Positions 22,049 to 32,749 of a stretch of 64,000 nucleotides of DNA are shown piece after piece. Source of the stretch: Zantedeschia hybrid cultivar (lineage: Eukaryota; Streptophyta; Magnoliopsida; Alismatales; Araceae); assembly GCA_030544215.1 (NCBI GenBank), contig JARZZO010000004.1, positions 15,116,501 to 15,180,500 of the forward strand, given 5' to 3'. The position numbers and the translations under genes were made by a program. Position 1 is the first letter of the stretch; each line of letters opens with the position of its first letter. Under the pieces are notes generated by a model. It was not told the origin of the DNA. It saw only the letters and a program-made list of their open reading frames with translations, and ran no database searches.

Positions 22049-23679
22049 AAGAGGCTATTGAAACCTTGAAAGTCAAGGGCCCTCCGCCCTCTCATCAGGC
22101 AGTTCAAGATCCATCTAGGGTGAGCACTCTTGTCAAAAATTTGGAACCAAATGTCGATTGCAGAGGACAGTACTGGGAGTATGAAGAGGTTGGGATATGG
22201 CGTGAGTGCCCTACTAGGACGACCAAACTTAGAGAGCCGTTGCAAGGAGTCTCCACTATTATCCAAGACAAACCTTTGGTCTTGATACGACCTAGGGAAC
22301 AACCAACAGCTATCAACCCAGTCACTCTGGTCCAAGTTCCCTCAGTCTCAATCAGAGAACCTCCTCTATCCATCTTGTGTCCAACACCAAAGCCAGGTCC
22401 AGTAACCCAATTCTGCCTAATGAATTCACCACCAATTCAACCACTAAAATCAGATCAAGCAGTAGACCCCAGTCCAATTGGTGTTACACTGGGAAATCGC
22501 ATCATTCCCCCAACAAGTCAACCCTTGGACTCTCAAGAGGATTCATATCTGTCTAAGTATGACATCCTACAGCATCTAGAAAAAACTCCCACCAAGATTC
22601 CGGTCCTAGAGTTGATTGGGAGATCTCCTACACATAGGGAGACATTGTTCAAATTCCTCCAACGAATTACACTCAATGAAGATCTTCCTATTAGGGGGCT
22701 CACAAATGCCATTCTCTCAGTCACCCAGACACCTACCATATCCTTCACAGATAAGGATTTGGCTCCCCCTGAATGCCAATCCCTTCCCTCATGCTTAACT
22801 GCAACACTCAAGGGTTACTCATTAGACTCCATCCTGTTGGATACTGGGGCATCAATCAATGTCTGTCCACTCAAGACCCCCAAGAAAGTAGGGATTGATC
22901 CAGAAAAGGTTGAGTCTACTTCCATGATGGTCTCAAATGGGAAACTGGAAATTGGCCCAATGGCCTTGATCTTTGAATTCTACATCCTTGATGTCAAGCC
23001 CATATACAACGCCATTCTGAGAAGGCCTTGGATGGACCAGACCCTGGGAATGCCTTCCACTAACCATCAGTACTATAAATTCCCATACAATGGGAAGATT
23101 GTCCCCTATCTTGAGTCTTTGGGCTCAGTTTCGACTGAACAAATTCCATCCATGATCACTTCTGGAAAAGGAAAAGAGCCCATCCTTTCATCGGTTGACT
23201 CTCAGGCCAAGCCCCGGCCTAGCATAGGTTGGCAGCTTATGGACAAAATGGGGTATAGTTCGGGATCTGGGTTAGGCAAAGAAGAGCAAGGAATTCGAGA
23301 GCCTGTCCTTGAAAATCCGACCATTGGGGGATTCAGATTGGGTTACCTACCAACCAAACCAACTGAGGAATCAAGAAAATGGAGTCTCTTGGATCACTTT
23401 GTGAAGGAAGGTCAAGAGGTACTCAAGATACACCATCTTGGGGATGAGTTGGAAGAAGCAATCAATGAAGCTCAAAGAGAAGATGCAGAAGATTTCGGTA
23501 CACAGCTGCTGTTCTATGAACCAACCACTCGACGAGAAGGAGCCTCCTTAGTAAGGGATGAACCGGTACCCACCGCTCTCATTCCCTTCCTATTCTACAC
23601 ACCTGCCCTTCTCAGACTCTTATCACTGGTCATAGCTCACTCCTGGGGCAATTCTGCCATCATCGGGTCTCTGTCTTAA
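22045..23679 (+). CDS. Inner-element protease with C-terminal G-patch domain
   Basis: A 544-residue frame follows gag in the -1 frame. Residues ~1-230 are a proline-rich linker. At ~263-275 is the aspartic protease active site LLDTGAS (D-T-G at 22840-22848), followed by a retropepsin-like fold segment ending near AILRRPWMD. At ~393-430 is a G-patch, IGWQLMDKMGYSSGSGLG..EQGI, whose glycine spacing fits the G-patch consensus. The frame ends soon after, with no RT. The first codons, read upstream of the ATG in this frame (NWGHMKEAIETLK), still look like gag-linker protein, so gag and protease were probably once fused or are joined by frameshifting. A protease followed directly by a G-patch is known from betaretroviruses, and plant gypsy-like proteins with G-patches have been annotated. 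The role here is inference: RNA binding or helicase recruitment. Confidence 0.85.
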   Translation: MKEAIETLKVKGPPPSHQAVQDPSRVSTLVKNLEPNVDCRGQYWEYEEVGIWRECPTRTTKLREPLQGVSTIIQDKPLVLIRPREQPTAINPVTLVQVPSVSIREPPLSILCPTPKPGPVTQFCLMNSPPIQPLKSDQAVDPSPIGVTLGNRIIPPTSQPLDSQEDSYLSKYDILQHLEKTPTKIPVLELIGRSPTHRETLFKFLQRITLNEDLPIRGLTNAILSVTQTPTISFTDKDLAPPECQSLPSCLTATLKGYSLDSILLDTGASINVCPLKTPKKVGIDPEKVESTSMMVSNGKLEIGPMALIFEFYILDVKPIYNAILRRPWMDQTLGMPSTNHQYYKFPYNGKIVPYLESLGSVSTEQIPSMITSGKGKEPILSSVDSQAKPRPSIGWQLMDKMGYSSGSGLGKEEQGIREPVLENPTIGGFRLGYLPTKPTEESRKWSLLDHFVKEGQEVLKIHHLGDELEEAINEAQREDAEDFGTQLLFYEPTTRREGASLVRDEPVPTALIPFLFYTPALLRLLSLVIAHSWGNSAIIGSLS

Positions 23680-26369
23680 GGACCCACCTTTGCAACATGT
23701 TTGACTCACCCTCTGAGTCTTGTGCATAATCGCTTAGGGATTGGATAGCTTCCTCTTTTATCTACAAGTTGTAGAGGTAAGTAAGTTCTTTTGTTTCTAG
23801 TTCAAGAGTTAGCAAACAAGTGTAAATATTTGAAAAATGTTTTTTTCTTTGGATAGGAGTCTATCTAAAAATTCTACCCTTTAAATGCAAAAAAATCAAA
23901 AATCTCAAAATCTCAAAAATCGAATATCCAAAAAGCATCAAAAATATTTGTAAACATGTATATATTTTAATGAAAATCACCAAAAAAATTAGAAAAGACA
24001 CAAAATCCAACTGTCTGTTGACTGCCACATAATCCCCTGTCTAGGTCTAGTTGCATGATAAATTAGGTTAACATTAAGGTTTGGCTAAGACTTTAGTCCA
24101 CCAGAACTTTGGACGTGTCTACTTTACTTTCATACGGATCCCTATGATCATCATGAGATACACACACCTACACGTTTTTCCAAAGTGAACTTGCTTAAAA
24201 TGAGTTCAAAGTCTTTAGTGTACTGTCAAATGCAACCTTTGCTCTTCGTCTCTCGACCGATCAGGACAGTTGACGCCCTTAAACGGTCGAGCTCAGCAAA
24301 TCGCGGTTCCTCCACAACCCGATAGATGTAACCCCTCAAAAAAGGGCTCAAAAATGAAATGTAAAGGACCAGAGCACGTGAAGAGGGCAGTGTCCCAGCA
24401 TGCGGAACATTAAATAACCCCAAAAAATGTCAAGAGTCGAAAAGAAATACAAAAAAAGAAAAGAAAAAGGGGTTCAAGCAATCATACAAAAAAGCCTAGT
24501 CGTGACCGTGCATGGCCATGAAATCTACCAAAGGCTTGAAAAGTCAAAATAGGGGCATCTAGGAGGTCAAAAGGGGTCCATTTTGTCATAGCTCGCCCTT
24601 TTAACGGTTTTGTCGATCCTCTTGTAAGATTTGTCTCCAAAATTTCTTCACTTTTTCTCCCCCAAGGTTTAGCATGAGATGGCTATCTAAAGACTGAATA
24701 TCATTTTAAAATGGTTCGTTTTTCAAAAATCGTCACATGCTCACATGATCACAGGAGTCCAAAATAGGTGAAGAGTAATGTCAATGTTTCTGGTGAACTA
24801 ATTCCTTAGCCACAATCTCAATAAGCACTCTCAAAGACTTCGGGCTTAAGTCAATGCATGCGCGTCACCAATAGGTGCGACGGCGTCTGATTCCGGGTCA
24901 GCGTCACGCGGTTGACCGTTAGGGTTCCAAGGTGTTCCATCATATACCTTCTAGATTGTGAGGAAAGAGACCCGAGTCGGACAAATCATTTACCTCGAAA
25001 ATTTTTTGGACAAACTTGGTGGTCGGAAGCAGCTGGGAGCCTAAGCATGGCATGACGGTATTGTCATCAGTATGAGTCTTAACCGGTCAAGGTTAGTTTG
25101 AGGAGTCTAGATGCCCAAATCAATCTAGATGTGTGCTTAGGATACCTGGGAAGTTGAGTGTGCATTTTCCTTTCATCATTCAATCAGGCTAAGTTTGGGG
25201 TAGTCATCAGGCAGGCGGAATCAAAAACATGTTTTCATCACACACCCAATTTGTTAATATCCACCAGCATTTGCATATTTACTTGTCGCATCAGTTTCAA
25301 TACTCTTTCTTTTGTCTGGTTAGTTGAATGCGGCCTCTTGACCCTATGCGAAGACTAGGGAAAAGGTAGTTGCTCTATTTTGGGCAAGGGGTCGAAAACA
25401 GTTACTACTAACTGTTTCCCCTTCATTTTTGTGCATACAAGAAAATGATTCTATGTCCAAAAGGTGGACACTTCTGCTGTCGAGTCGAAGCCAAAAGCAG
25501 CCGGATTGGCATTCTACTTTGAGAATGGCCATATCTTCCGTGCTGGCTTCGACTCGACAGGGACCTTTGTCCCTCGCTTCCTTGCAGCTTGTCATTAAGA
25601 TATTGTGGATCATTGATTATTTACATTTACTGATGTGCGTTCTTGTAGCTACAGGGAATCTAAAGCAAGTAAGATTGAAGATACAGGAGGCTAATAACTT
25701 CGGGCATATAGACTCTGAGTTCCTCTTTAAACAAAACAATGAGGAGTCTATATTCTCCAAGTTATTCGATTGGCCAATAAATCCCTCCTGTTTGCATTAG
25801 GAATTTGTTTTCTAATTTTTAAACCAACATGCATTGCATAAACATCATCCACCATTCCTGCCCTAGGGGCAGTGACCAATAGTTCATCACTCTGCTTAAT
25901 CCATTGCTGATCTGTGAGTCTAGCAATTGTTCGTCTGTTAGCCCTTTGAATTGCAAAACCTTATCCTTTTCCAGTTCATGTGCTTGAGATGCTCTCACTT
26001 GGCGATCACATGATGCGCCAGGCCACCGCGCGCCTGTTGTGTCGAGACCATTTCAAGTCACACTCCTCCATCTTTCATGCTTGAGATCCCCTTGGGCTAG
26101 ATCGCTGCATTCTGGTGCGCCAAGGCCTCGTGGTTCCAGCACCCGAGGGTCCCACAGACTGTGATTGTCTAGTACTGAACTTTGTCCCTTTTCTTAAACC
26201 ACTCTTGCAACTCAAATAGCTAGCTTTCATGCATTTGCCGCACTCTCATACCATCTTTGGATATAGCTCATCCCTTCTCTAGGCGGTCCAAAATCAGGTT
26301 CGATTTTCGGAACACCTATTTATCATTCCGTTCCACTGCACTACAAAACAGGTGCCCCGGAGGGGCATT
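23680..26369 (+). other. 3' internal region of the inner element, non-coding
   Basis: About 2.7 kb without a believable coding region; no RT, RNase H or integrase motifs were seen on either strand. It contains a perfect 17-bp inverted repeat, CTGTCGAGTCGAAGCCA at 25477-25493 and its complement at 25544-25560. The words 'aagtttggggtag' (about 25191) resemble polypurine-type sequence of some plant gypsy elements. A short palindrome, TGCCCC-GGA-GGGGCA, lies just before the 3' LTR. Confidence 0.6.
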
Positions 26370-27783
26370 TGTAGACGGCGATTTTGGACCACCCTTTCGG
26401 TCATAAACCCCATCCATCATTAGCCCATCATCACCAAATACCTCCTCTTAGCCATCTCAACCCACTAATAACTAGGCCCATTAACCAAATCCCGACTCTA
26501 GCCACCTTTGGTGGAAGGCCAGCTAGCCCGCCTTCCACCACCCTTCGAAGGCCAGCCAGTCCGCCTTCCACCACCCTTCGAAGGCCAGCCAGTCTGCCTT
26601 CCACCACCCTTCGAAGGCCAGCTAGCTCGCCTTCCACCACCCTTCGAAGGCCAGCTAGCTCGCCTTCCACCGCCCTTCGAAGGCCACCCCTTGCCTTCCA
26701 TCACCCTTCGAAGGCCACCCCTTGCCTTTCACCCCCTTCGAAGGCCATCCAGGCCGCCTACCTGGCCTTCCACGGAATTGGAAGGCATGTTGGCTGGCCG
26801 TCCACTCCCCTAACTACCACCTTGATCTCGTCTTCCCCACGAGCTCCTCTACTCGCCGCCCTCACCTCCACTACTCTGATCACTCCCCACTCCGGCGATT
26901 GCCGCGCGCACCACCTCCGATCCTTGACCACTTCCTATTGGCTCCGGGGTGATTTACGGAGATTTAGACCCCTATTTTCTCCTATTTTTCCTTCATCTAT
27001 TTAAACCCCCCAGGTTCCCTCGAGCAAGGGGGTTGGAAAGGGGATTAAGAAGGAGTTTCTTTCTCGGAGCGGGTCGGCTTTGAGGAGTCGAGCGGACAAG
27101 GAGTCAGAGAGTTTCAGAGGAATCCTTCGCACTCCAAATGGGCTTGTCTTCCTAACCCTCTTTTACTTTTCTCCTTTCTTCATTTCATTGCATTCTCACT
27201 TTCCATCAATGCCGTAACATTCTCCCTCTCTCACTCTTCTGTCCACTTTTAATACAGCACCTCACTTTTCACACACGAGTACCCTATCTGCATGCATGCA
27301 TCTTAGGATGACTTAGCACCCTTTACCCCCAGAGGTTCCAAACAAAAAACGGGAGGTGGGTGGCCATAACATATGGTCACCTTCCCTCCCAAACACCCAT
27401 CCGGTGCGTCTCCCTCCAATTCTAGTTAGTTTTTTTTTACATTTTGGATAGATTCTGCATATCACAGTTCTAATCGGGTTATTTCTTTTCTTTGTTTGTC
27501 TTCTCTTTTCAGGAGCTCTTACCAGATTCTGTGCGCAGACTACCGAGCTCTCCTCCTCTGGTCGGCCGGAAGAAGAGAAGGAGGAACCACCATCTCCCGC
27601 TCCCTCAGAACGCGATCACATCACTCTACAATCCTGTGGAGCACAGGGACCGTAACGTAATGCTCCTGGCGATCACACACCTTTATTTCTAACCCCCCTT
27701 AAATCGCCACAGTGCTGAGACGAATGGAGAGGCCCTCGATCCGAAGCCCGCAGCCGCGGCGGGGGACGTTCCGGGCGCCTACA
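26370..27783 (+). repeat. 3' LTR of the inner element
   Basis: It matches the 5' LTR from TGTAGACGGCG to GGCGCCTACA. The hairpin array in U3 (26512-26785) is shorter by a few units. A segment of about 47 bp around 27551-27597 is absent from the 5' LTR. The outer gag frame resumes immediately after the ACCTC target duplication. Confidence 0.92.
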
Positions 27784-27788
27784 ACCTC

Positions 27789-28551
27789 CTCTCTTTTGCC
27801 CTGCTCAAGATGCAAGGTTTCGGCCAACGTCCTCGCAAGCCTTCCCCGACGAGGCCGCTGCAGCGCGCAGCGAGCCCTCAGCACCGCCTGCCCGAGCCCA
27901 CAAGTACGTCAACCGGGAAGCCCTGATGATGTCTAAGGGCAAAAGTGACGCCGAAGCAATATCGGCGCCTGCCCCTCCAACGGTTCGTCCTTGGCTTAAA
28001 GATCAAGAACCCTCCCGCAAGCGATATCGGAGGGAGGAGTGGGACCGAGACAAGCGACGGGATCCGCAGCTGCGGTACCTACCGCTACCTGCTCCCCCTT
28101 TCCGAATGCTTATGGAGGTGAAGGGTATGCTCCGGCAGCCGGAGCGCATCAAGACCGATCCTCGCCGAAGGGATCCCCGCAAGTATTGTGAATACCATCG
28201 GGAAATCGGCCATTCGACTGACGAATGCCGGCACCTTCGGGAGGAGATTGATTGCCTCATCAGAGAGGGCCGACTGCCACAATACCTGCGAGAACAGCCT
28301 CAACAGAGGCAGAACCGGGACGCCCCTGTAAGCAGCAAGGCAACGTCCACCCCCGGACAAAGAAATCCCGTCTCAGCCGAAGCCATGTATCTAAAACGGC
28401 CGAAGCCGCAGGAAAGCTTTCTCCCAACTGGGAAGGACCGTATCATATAAGGGAAGTAATCCAACGAGGGGCTTATTGGTTGGAAACCCTTTCGGGCCAA
28501 CCTCTCCCTCATACCTAGAATATGGAGCGCCTTCGGCGCTACTTCATGTAA
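27789..28551 (+). pseudogene. Outer-element gag C-terminus with zinc knuckle, joined to integrase tail
   Basis: The gag frame continues from 18416 and stays open to 28450. It includes a basic stretch and the CCHC-like knuckle CEYHREIGHSTDECRHL (about 28189-28239), typical of Tat-lineage Gag. Directly downstream, in another frame, is the last part of a gypsy integrase (LSPNWEGPYHIREVIQRGAYWLETLSG, about 28410-28510). It is broken by a TAG at 28516 and finishes NMERLRRYFM before the stop at 28549-28551. Everything that should lie between (protease, RT, RNase H, integrase core) is deleted. The junction is within about 28300-28400. Confidence 0.78.
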
Positions 28552-28629
28552 GTTACTTCCCCCGAAATTTAGCCGGAAGGCATAAATAAAATTTTTCTTT
28601 TTGAAATATCATGTCCGGCACTATTTTTT

Positions 28630-29172
28630 TTAAGCCCGTGTAAACCGTACCGGGAGTGGCTTCGGCCATACAAACCGCATCGAGAGCGGCACAATTTTCT
28701 TTAAGCCTGTGTACACCGTACCGGGAGTGGCTTCGGCCATGCAAACCGTATCAGGAGCGGCACGATTTTCTCTAAGCCCGTGTAAACCGTACCGGGAGTG
28801 GCTTCGGCCATGCAAACCGTATCGGGAGCGGCACGATTTTTTCTAAGCCCGTGTAAACCGTACCGGGAGTGGCTTCGGCCATGCAAACCGTATCGGGAGC
28901 GGCACGATTTTCTCTAAGCCCGTGTAAACCGTACCGGGAGTGGCTTCGGCCATGCAAACCGTATCGAGAGCGGCACGATTTTCTCTAAGCCCGTGTAAAC
29001 CGTACCGGGAGTGGCTTCGGCCATGCAAACCGTATCGGGAGCGGCACGATTTTCTCTAAACCCGTGTAAACCGTACCGGGAGTGGCTTCGGCCATGCAAA
29101 CCGTATCAGGAGCGGCATTATTTTCCAAGTCCATGTCCGAATCCGGATTGGCTTCGGCCATGCGAGCCGCAT
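28630..29172. repeat. 71-bp tandem array in the outer element
   Basis: About seven head-to-tail copies of a 71-bp unit ('aagcccgtgtaaaccgtacc', 'gggagtggcttcggccatgc', 'aaaccgtatcgggagcggcac'), plus a diverged eighth copy from about 29127. Each unit contains TGGC-TTCG-GCCA, which as RNA would form a stem closed by the very stable cUUCGg tetraloop. The copies are more than 90% alike. The repeated 61-residue frames across it on the minus strand are artefacts. It sits between the pol remnant and the end of the antisense gene. Confidence 0.9.
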
Positions 29173-29348
29173 CTAAAACAACAATATGGTCTCGACCACA
29201 AAGAGAACCAGACTCGGTCATTCATTCAGAACACATATGAGTAGAAGCAAAGTACTTTTCATATATATGTGAACAGAGTACAAAATTGGCCGTACACCTG
29301 GCCGCAGCCTTTCCAAAAAGCAAACAAAAATCGGGACAAGCCCCCGTA

Positions 29349-31839
29349 CTAGCTTTCGGCATCATCGCCGTCTACATCGACAGGGGTCTGATCAGGAGAT
29401 GCCGAAGGAGAATCCTCGACTTGAACGCCCTCAACAGGAGTAACCTCATCAGGAACGGCCGCGTCGCCTACCTCCGGGGCCGAAGCTCTTTCGGCCTTGA
29501 GCTTCTTCCACCAGGCCAGAAGCTCGTCGCCTTCCTCGTCCGTCGGAAGGATGATGCCGGTCAGATCTACGGCCGGGCACGCCTTTTGGGCGATAGCCAG
29601 CCCCAGACTGAAAACGGACGACGCCGCCTCGAGTCGAACCTGCATTATCTCCTCAGCATAATCCGGGCCGGCCTTATAGCTAGCTATGGCTGTACGAGCA
29701 GCTTCTTCGGCCTTGGCCTCCATATCTGCCTTAAGAGACGAGACCTCCTCGGCGTGGCGACTATGCTCCGCGACCCGCTGATCGGCCTTGTCCTGGATCT
29801 CGGCCTTAAGAATTAGATTTTCGGCCCGGACCGCCTCCAGTTCCTTCTCGGCATTCTCCCTCTCCTGATCGGCCTTCGTCTTGGCCTCGGAGGTGGCACG
29901 GATCACCTCCTTTTGCTCCCCCAGCTCAGCCCGCATCCGGGCATTTGCTTTCAAGAGCAAATCAACGCTGGCCTCGAGACTGCGTCGCACCGAGGCGACT
30001 TTGCCCGAAGCTAGCTGATCCGAGGCCTGGTCGATGTCCTGGAGTTTTTGCTGAATGGCCACCTGACGGAGGACGAGGCCCCCACACATGACCGCGGTCT
30101 ACAGCCGAAGGCAAGCAAAAATCAGCAAGTGCAAACGAGCCAAGGGAAATACTAGATCAAGGCCAAATAAAGAAGGTTTTTACCTGGACAGCGTATCGGG
30201 CACACTACATCGCTAAGCCCTCCGAGGACAACTCTCTCATCTCGTCCTGGGCCATCGAGAGGGTTAAGCCGCGGAGCAGGCGCAGGCATGTCCGAGAGTC
30301 CTCCAGACTCTCGTCCGCGTAGACCCCCAGATTCGGGACCCGGGGCTCATGCCCGTATTCAAGGGACATATGCGTCCGGGACTCCCCGAAGGGGAAGGAA
30401 AGATCCTCTGCGCCGACAGCCTCGGCCGGAGGGGAGTCGCCTCTCAGTGGTTCAGGAGGCGACGAGAGAGGGGCCCCTCGGGCAGCCACTGGCCTCTTGG
30501 CTGCCGAGGCGGATTCTGTCTCACCGGGCTCATCCGCCCGACTCCGCTTCGCTAGTCGGCCGCCCCCTCGTGCGACCGACTTTCCCTTTCTCTCTCTTTT
30601 GAGAGAAGCGGCAGCGGCGCGGCCTTCGACCGAAGCCGCCGTCTGCCCTTCGGCCCGAGCGCTCGGGGCTGCGGCTCCTCCAGCCTCCTCTTCTCCCACC
30701 GCCTGCTGCGGGGGCGGTCGAGATTGGCCGGGCTGCTTGGCGAGCCGGCCGAGTAGTCCTCGAAGCCCAGTCATCTCTGCGGACAGAAAGAGAGGTTAGC
30801 AATTTACAACATGCGACTCTCCTTAACTCAAGACCGACTTACCCTCGGCCGAAGCTTCAACACCCTCTTCGGTCGGAGGAGCTTCGGCCGGAGATGCAAC
30901 CTCGGCAGCTCCCTCGGCCTCCCCTGGAACATCCTCGGGAGGAAGGTAAGGAAAGACCCGAGGAAGATCCTTCATCGGATCCGGCCAAGCCCTCATATGC
31001 ACGAGCCGCTCCTCATCGTCGAAGAGCTCCGCTATGTCATACGGAGCCTCGGCTTCCAGGAGGCGCACGATGTGGAGCTGGTCGGGATTGAGGGAAGGCG
31101 GATCGGAGAGGCCTTCGGCCAGTGGTGCCCACTCAGTGGGGAAAGGCCACACACTCTTCTCCTTCTCCAGAAGGGAGACAAAAATGAAGCTCCTCTTCCA
31201 ATGATGAATGGATGAAGGCTTCCCAGAAAAGATACCCCGGCCGAAGCGGGGGATGAAGCAGAACCAATCAGATTTTCCCTGCAGCTAAATCTTAAAAAGA
31301 AAGCGGAAGATGTTTACCGAAGGGGTGGCGTCAATGAAGGCGTGCACAGCCAAGAAAGCGTAAACTGTCCGCCAAGAGTTCGGGAAAAATTGAGACGGGG
31401 CCAACCCGTAGAAGTTCAGAAGGTTAATCACAAAGGAAGGGAGGGGAAGACGAAAGCCTGCCCGGAAGCTCTCCTCATATATAGAAAAGCTGTCCGGTCG
31501 GACGGAGTTAGCCCTGGTGTTTGTTCCGGGCCGATAGGGAATCGTCCAGGATGGGAGCTGATAATAGGAAGCGATGGTCTTAACACCATCGTCAGTAAGA
31601 ATGCAGATCGCGTCGAAGACTGTCTCGGCCCGGCGTCGGCCGGAGGTAGAAGCCTGGCCTGTGGCAGGAACCTCCTCGACTTCTTCAGCCTGAGACATCT
31701 CGGCCTCTTCCGCCATGGAGGAAGCAAGGGAACTAGAAGAAAAGGAAGATAAGGAAGGTTCGAGAGGCCGCGATGAAGAGCAAGAAGAATAACCTTCAGC
31801 CGGAGAGCTACTCTCGGCCGAAGGGGGGCTACTGAACAT
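29349..31839 (-). pseudogene. Three-exon antisense gene of the outer element (gypsy-type transposon protein)
   Basis: Exons on the minus strand are 31839-30843, 30776-30184 and 30098-29349, with short introns of 66 and 85 bp. The joins are CGAGG|GTAAGT to GCAG|AGATG and CCAG|GTAAAA to TGTAG|ACCGC. All phases fit, giving 780 codons. Exon 1 has a serine-rich leader and then a domain resembling Pfam 'putative gypsy type transposon' (SFSIYEESFRAGFRLPL, LNFYGLAPSQFFPNSW). Exon 2 is alanine/arginine-rich and nuclear-signal-like. Exon 3 is a long coiled coil with an acidic tail. Two in-frame TAG codons (31287-31285 and 30207-30205) interrupt this copy. Antisense genes of this type are known from Tat-lineage elements. 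Their function is unknown. Confidence 0.8.
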
Positions 31840-32100
31840 GAATCACGGAGCAGAAGAGGAGAATTGAGGCTTACCTTCAAAAGATCTCCTCGACTGCCCA
31901 CCACCTCTCGAACAACTGAAAGCTCCCCGGTGACAGCTCCGAACAACGAAGAGCTTCCCAGCGACGAACAGGGCGCTCCCAATCACCTTCGATGGCTCGC
32001 TCTTCGCCGGAGAAGCAGGAAAACTCGGAGAAAATGCTCGCAGGAAGGCACAGGCCCAGGAGAAGGAGAAAGCGAAATAGTGCCCTGAGGAGAGGGGCTC

Positions 32101-32110
32101 CTATTTATAG
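32101..32110 (-). promoter_or_regulatory. TATA box of the antisense gene
   Basis: On the minus strand the sequence reads CTATAAATAG, an excellent plant TATA box, about 260 bp upstream of the antisense ATG at 31839. It lies inside the retrotransposon and points away from the 3' LTR. The antisense gene is therefore likely transcribed from its own promoter and not from the LTR. The 650 bp between here and the 3' LTR (32110-32749) hold no other gene and may be promoter. Confidence 0.7.
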
Positions 32111-32728
32111 GATAAGTTTAAAGCGTTCCCCGTCAAAATCAACGGCCAAGATCTTCCCCCTCCTCGGCACCGCTTCCCTCAGATACGTGCCACATATACT
32201 GTCCTTCGGCAATGATGACGGGCAGGCTGCTAGACCGAGAAAAAACAATCAACGGCCGGACGCGGTCTAACCCTTCGGCTGATCATCCGAATGCTCGCCA
32301 CGTGTCCCAATCCGCGTGCCGGAAGCAGAAGAGGCGGCGATCCAAGTGAAATCTCGGACAGAGAGCCGAAGTGACCCGCGATCCGCGTGATCACTAGTAA
32401 CGGCCAGGATCTTTTTGTGCTTTCGGCAAGTCGGTTAGATGAACGACTCATGTCCTGTGTTTTCTCACGACGCGACCGTTCTGACGGGAAACTCGACATC
32501 TTTTCCGTCCTTTTATCAGGAGTCCTGACACGTTCAGAAGACTCGTCCCTTCGCAACCAAGGACGAAGGCATTCGTCACTAAGTCCTGAACTAAGACGAA
32601 GCAGCCTTCGGCTGACCGAAGGCAGTTCCTTTTTACGACGAAGCGAAGTAAGTTTCAGACAGCGCATGTCGTGTTACTCCTCCAAGGAAGCTTCGGACTT
32701 TACTCTCGCCATCTCATGAAACTGAGGA

Positions 32729-32749
32729 AGACAAGAGTGGGGGGCTATG
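32729..32749 (+). other. Polypurine tract of the outer element
   Basis: The purine-rich stretch AAGACAAGAGTGGGGGG, just upstream of the 3' LTR, is where plus-strand DNA synthesis would start. Its position next to TGATG supports the LTR boundary. Confidence 0.65.

Larger units (their letters stand above)
18417..27783 (+). mobile_element. Complete gypsy-type retrotransposon nested in the outer gag (inner element)
   Basis: The LTRs lie at 18417-19807 (1391 bp) and 26370-27783 (1414 bp), each beginning TGTAG and ending CTACA. They are flanked by the exact 5-bp duplication ACCTC (18412-18416 and 27784-27788). Internally it has a primer-site-like sequence, a leader with eleven hairpins, gag, protease and a G-patch domain, then about 2.7 kb with no recognisable RT, RNase H or integrase. 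It is therefore either a natural non-autonomous family or a deleted copy. The LTRs differ by about twenty substitutions, by the number of hairpin units in U3, and by a segment of about 47 bp near 27551-27597 present only in the right LTR. Confidence 0.92.

Noticed and set aside
22030..22050. Programmed -1 frameshift heptamer between gag and protease
   Set aside because: No X XXY YYZ heptamer with identical bases was found at the overlap. It is left as an open alternative in the findings rather than annotated.
28630..29118. Possible CRISPR array (regular 71-bp units)
   Set aside because: The whole unit repeats, with no unique spacers. It is an ordinary eukaryotic minisatellite inside a plant retrotransposon.
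29286..29816. 176-residue plus-strand frame in the outer element
   Set aside because: It is the complement of the coiled-coil exon of the antisense gene, which has codon structure, splice sites and a promoter on the minus strand.
31281..31319. A 39-nt intron around the first stop of the antisense gene (GTAAAC...GCAG)
   Set aside because: Too short for plant splicing. Reading straight through keeps the domain continuous with only one stop codon, so a point mutation is simpler.
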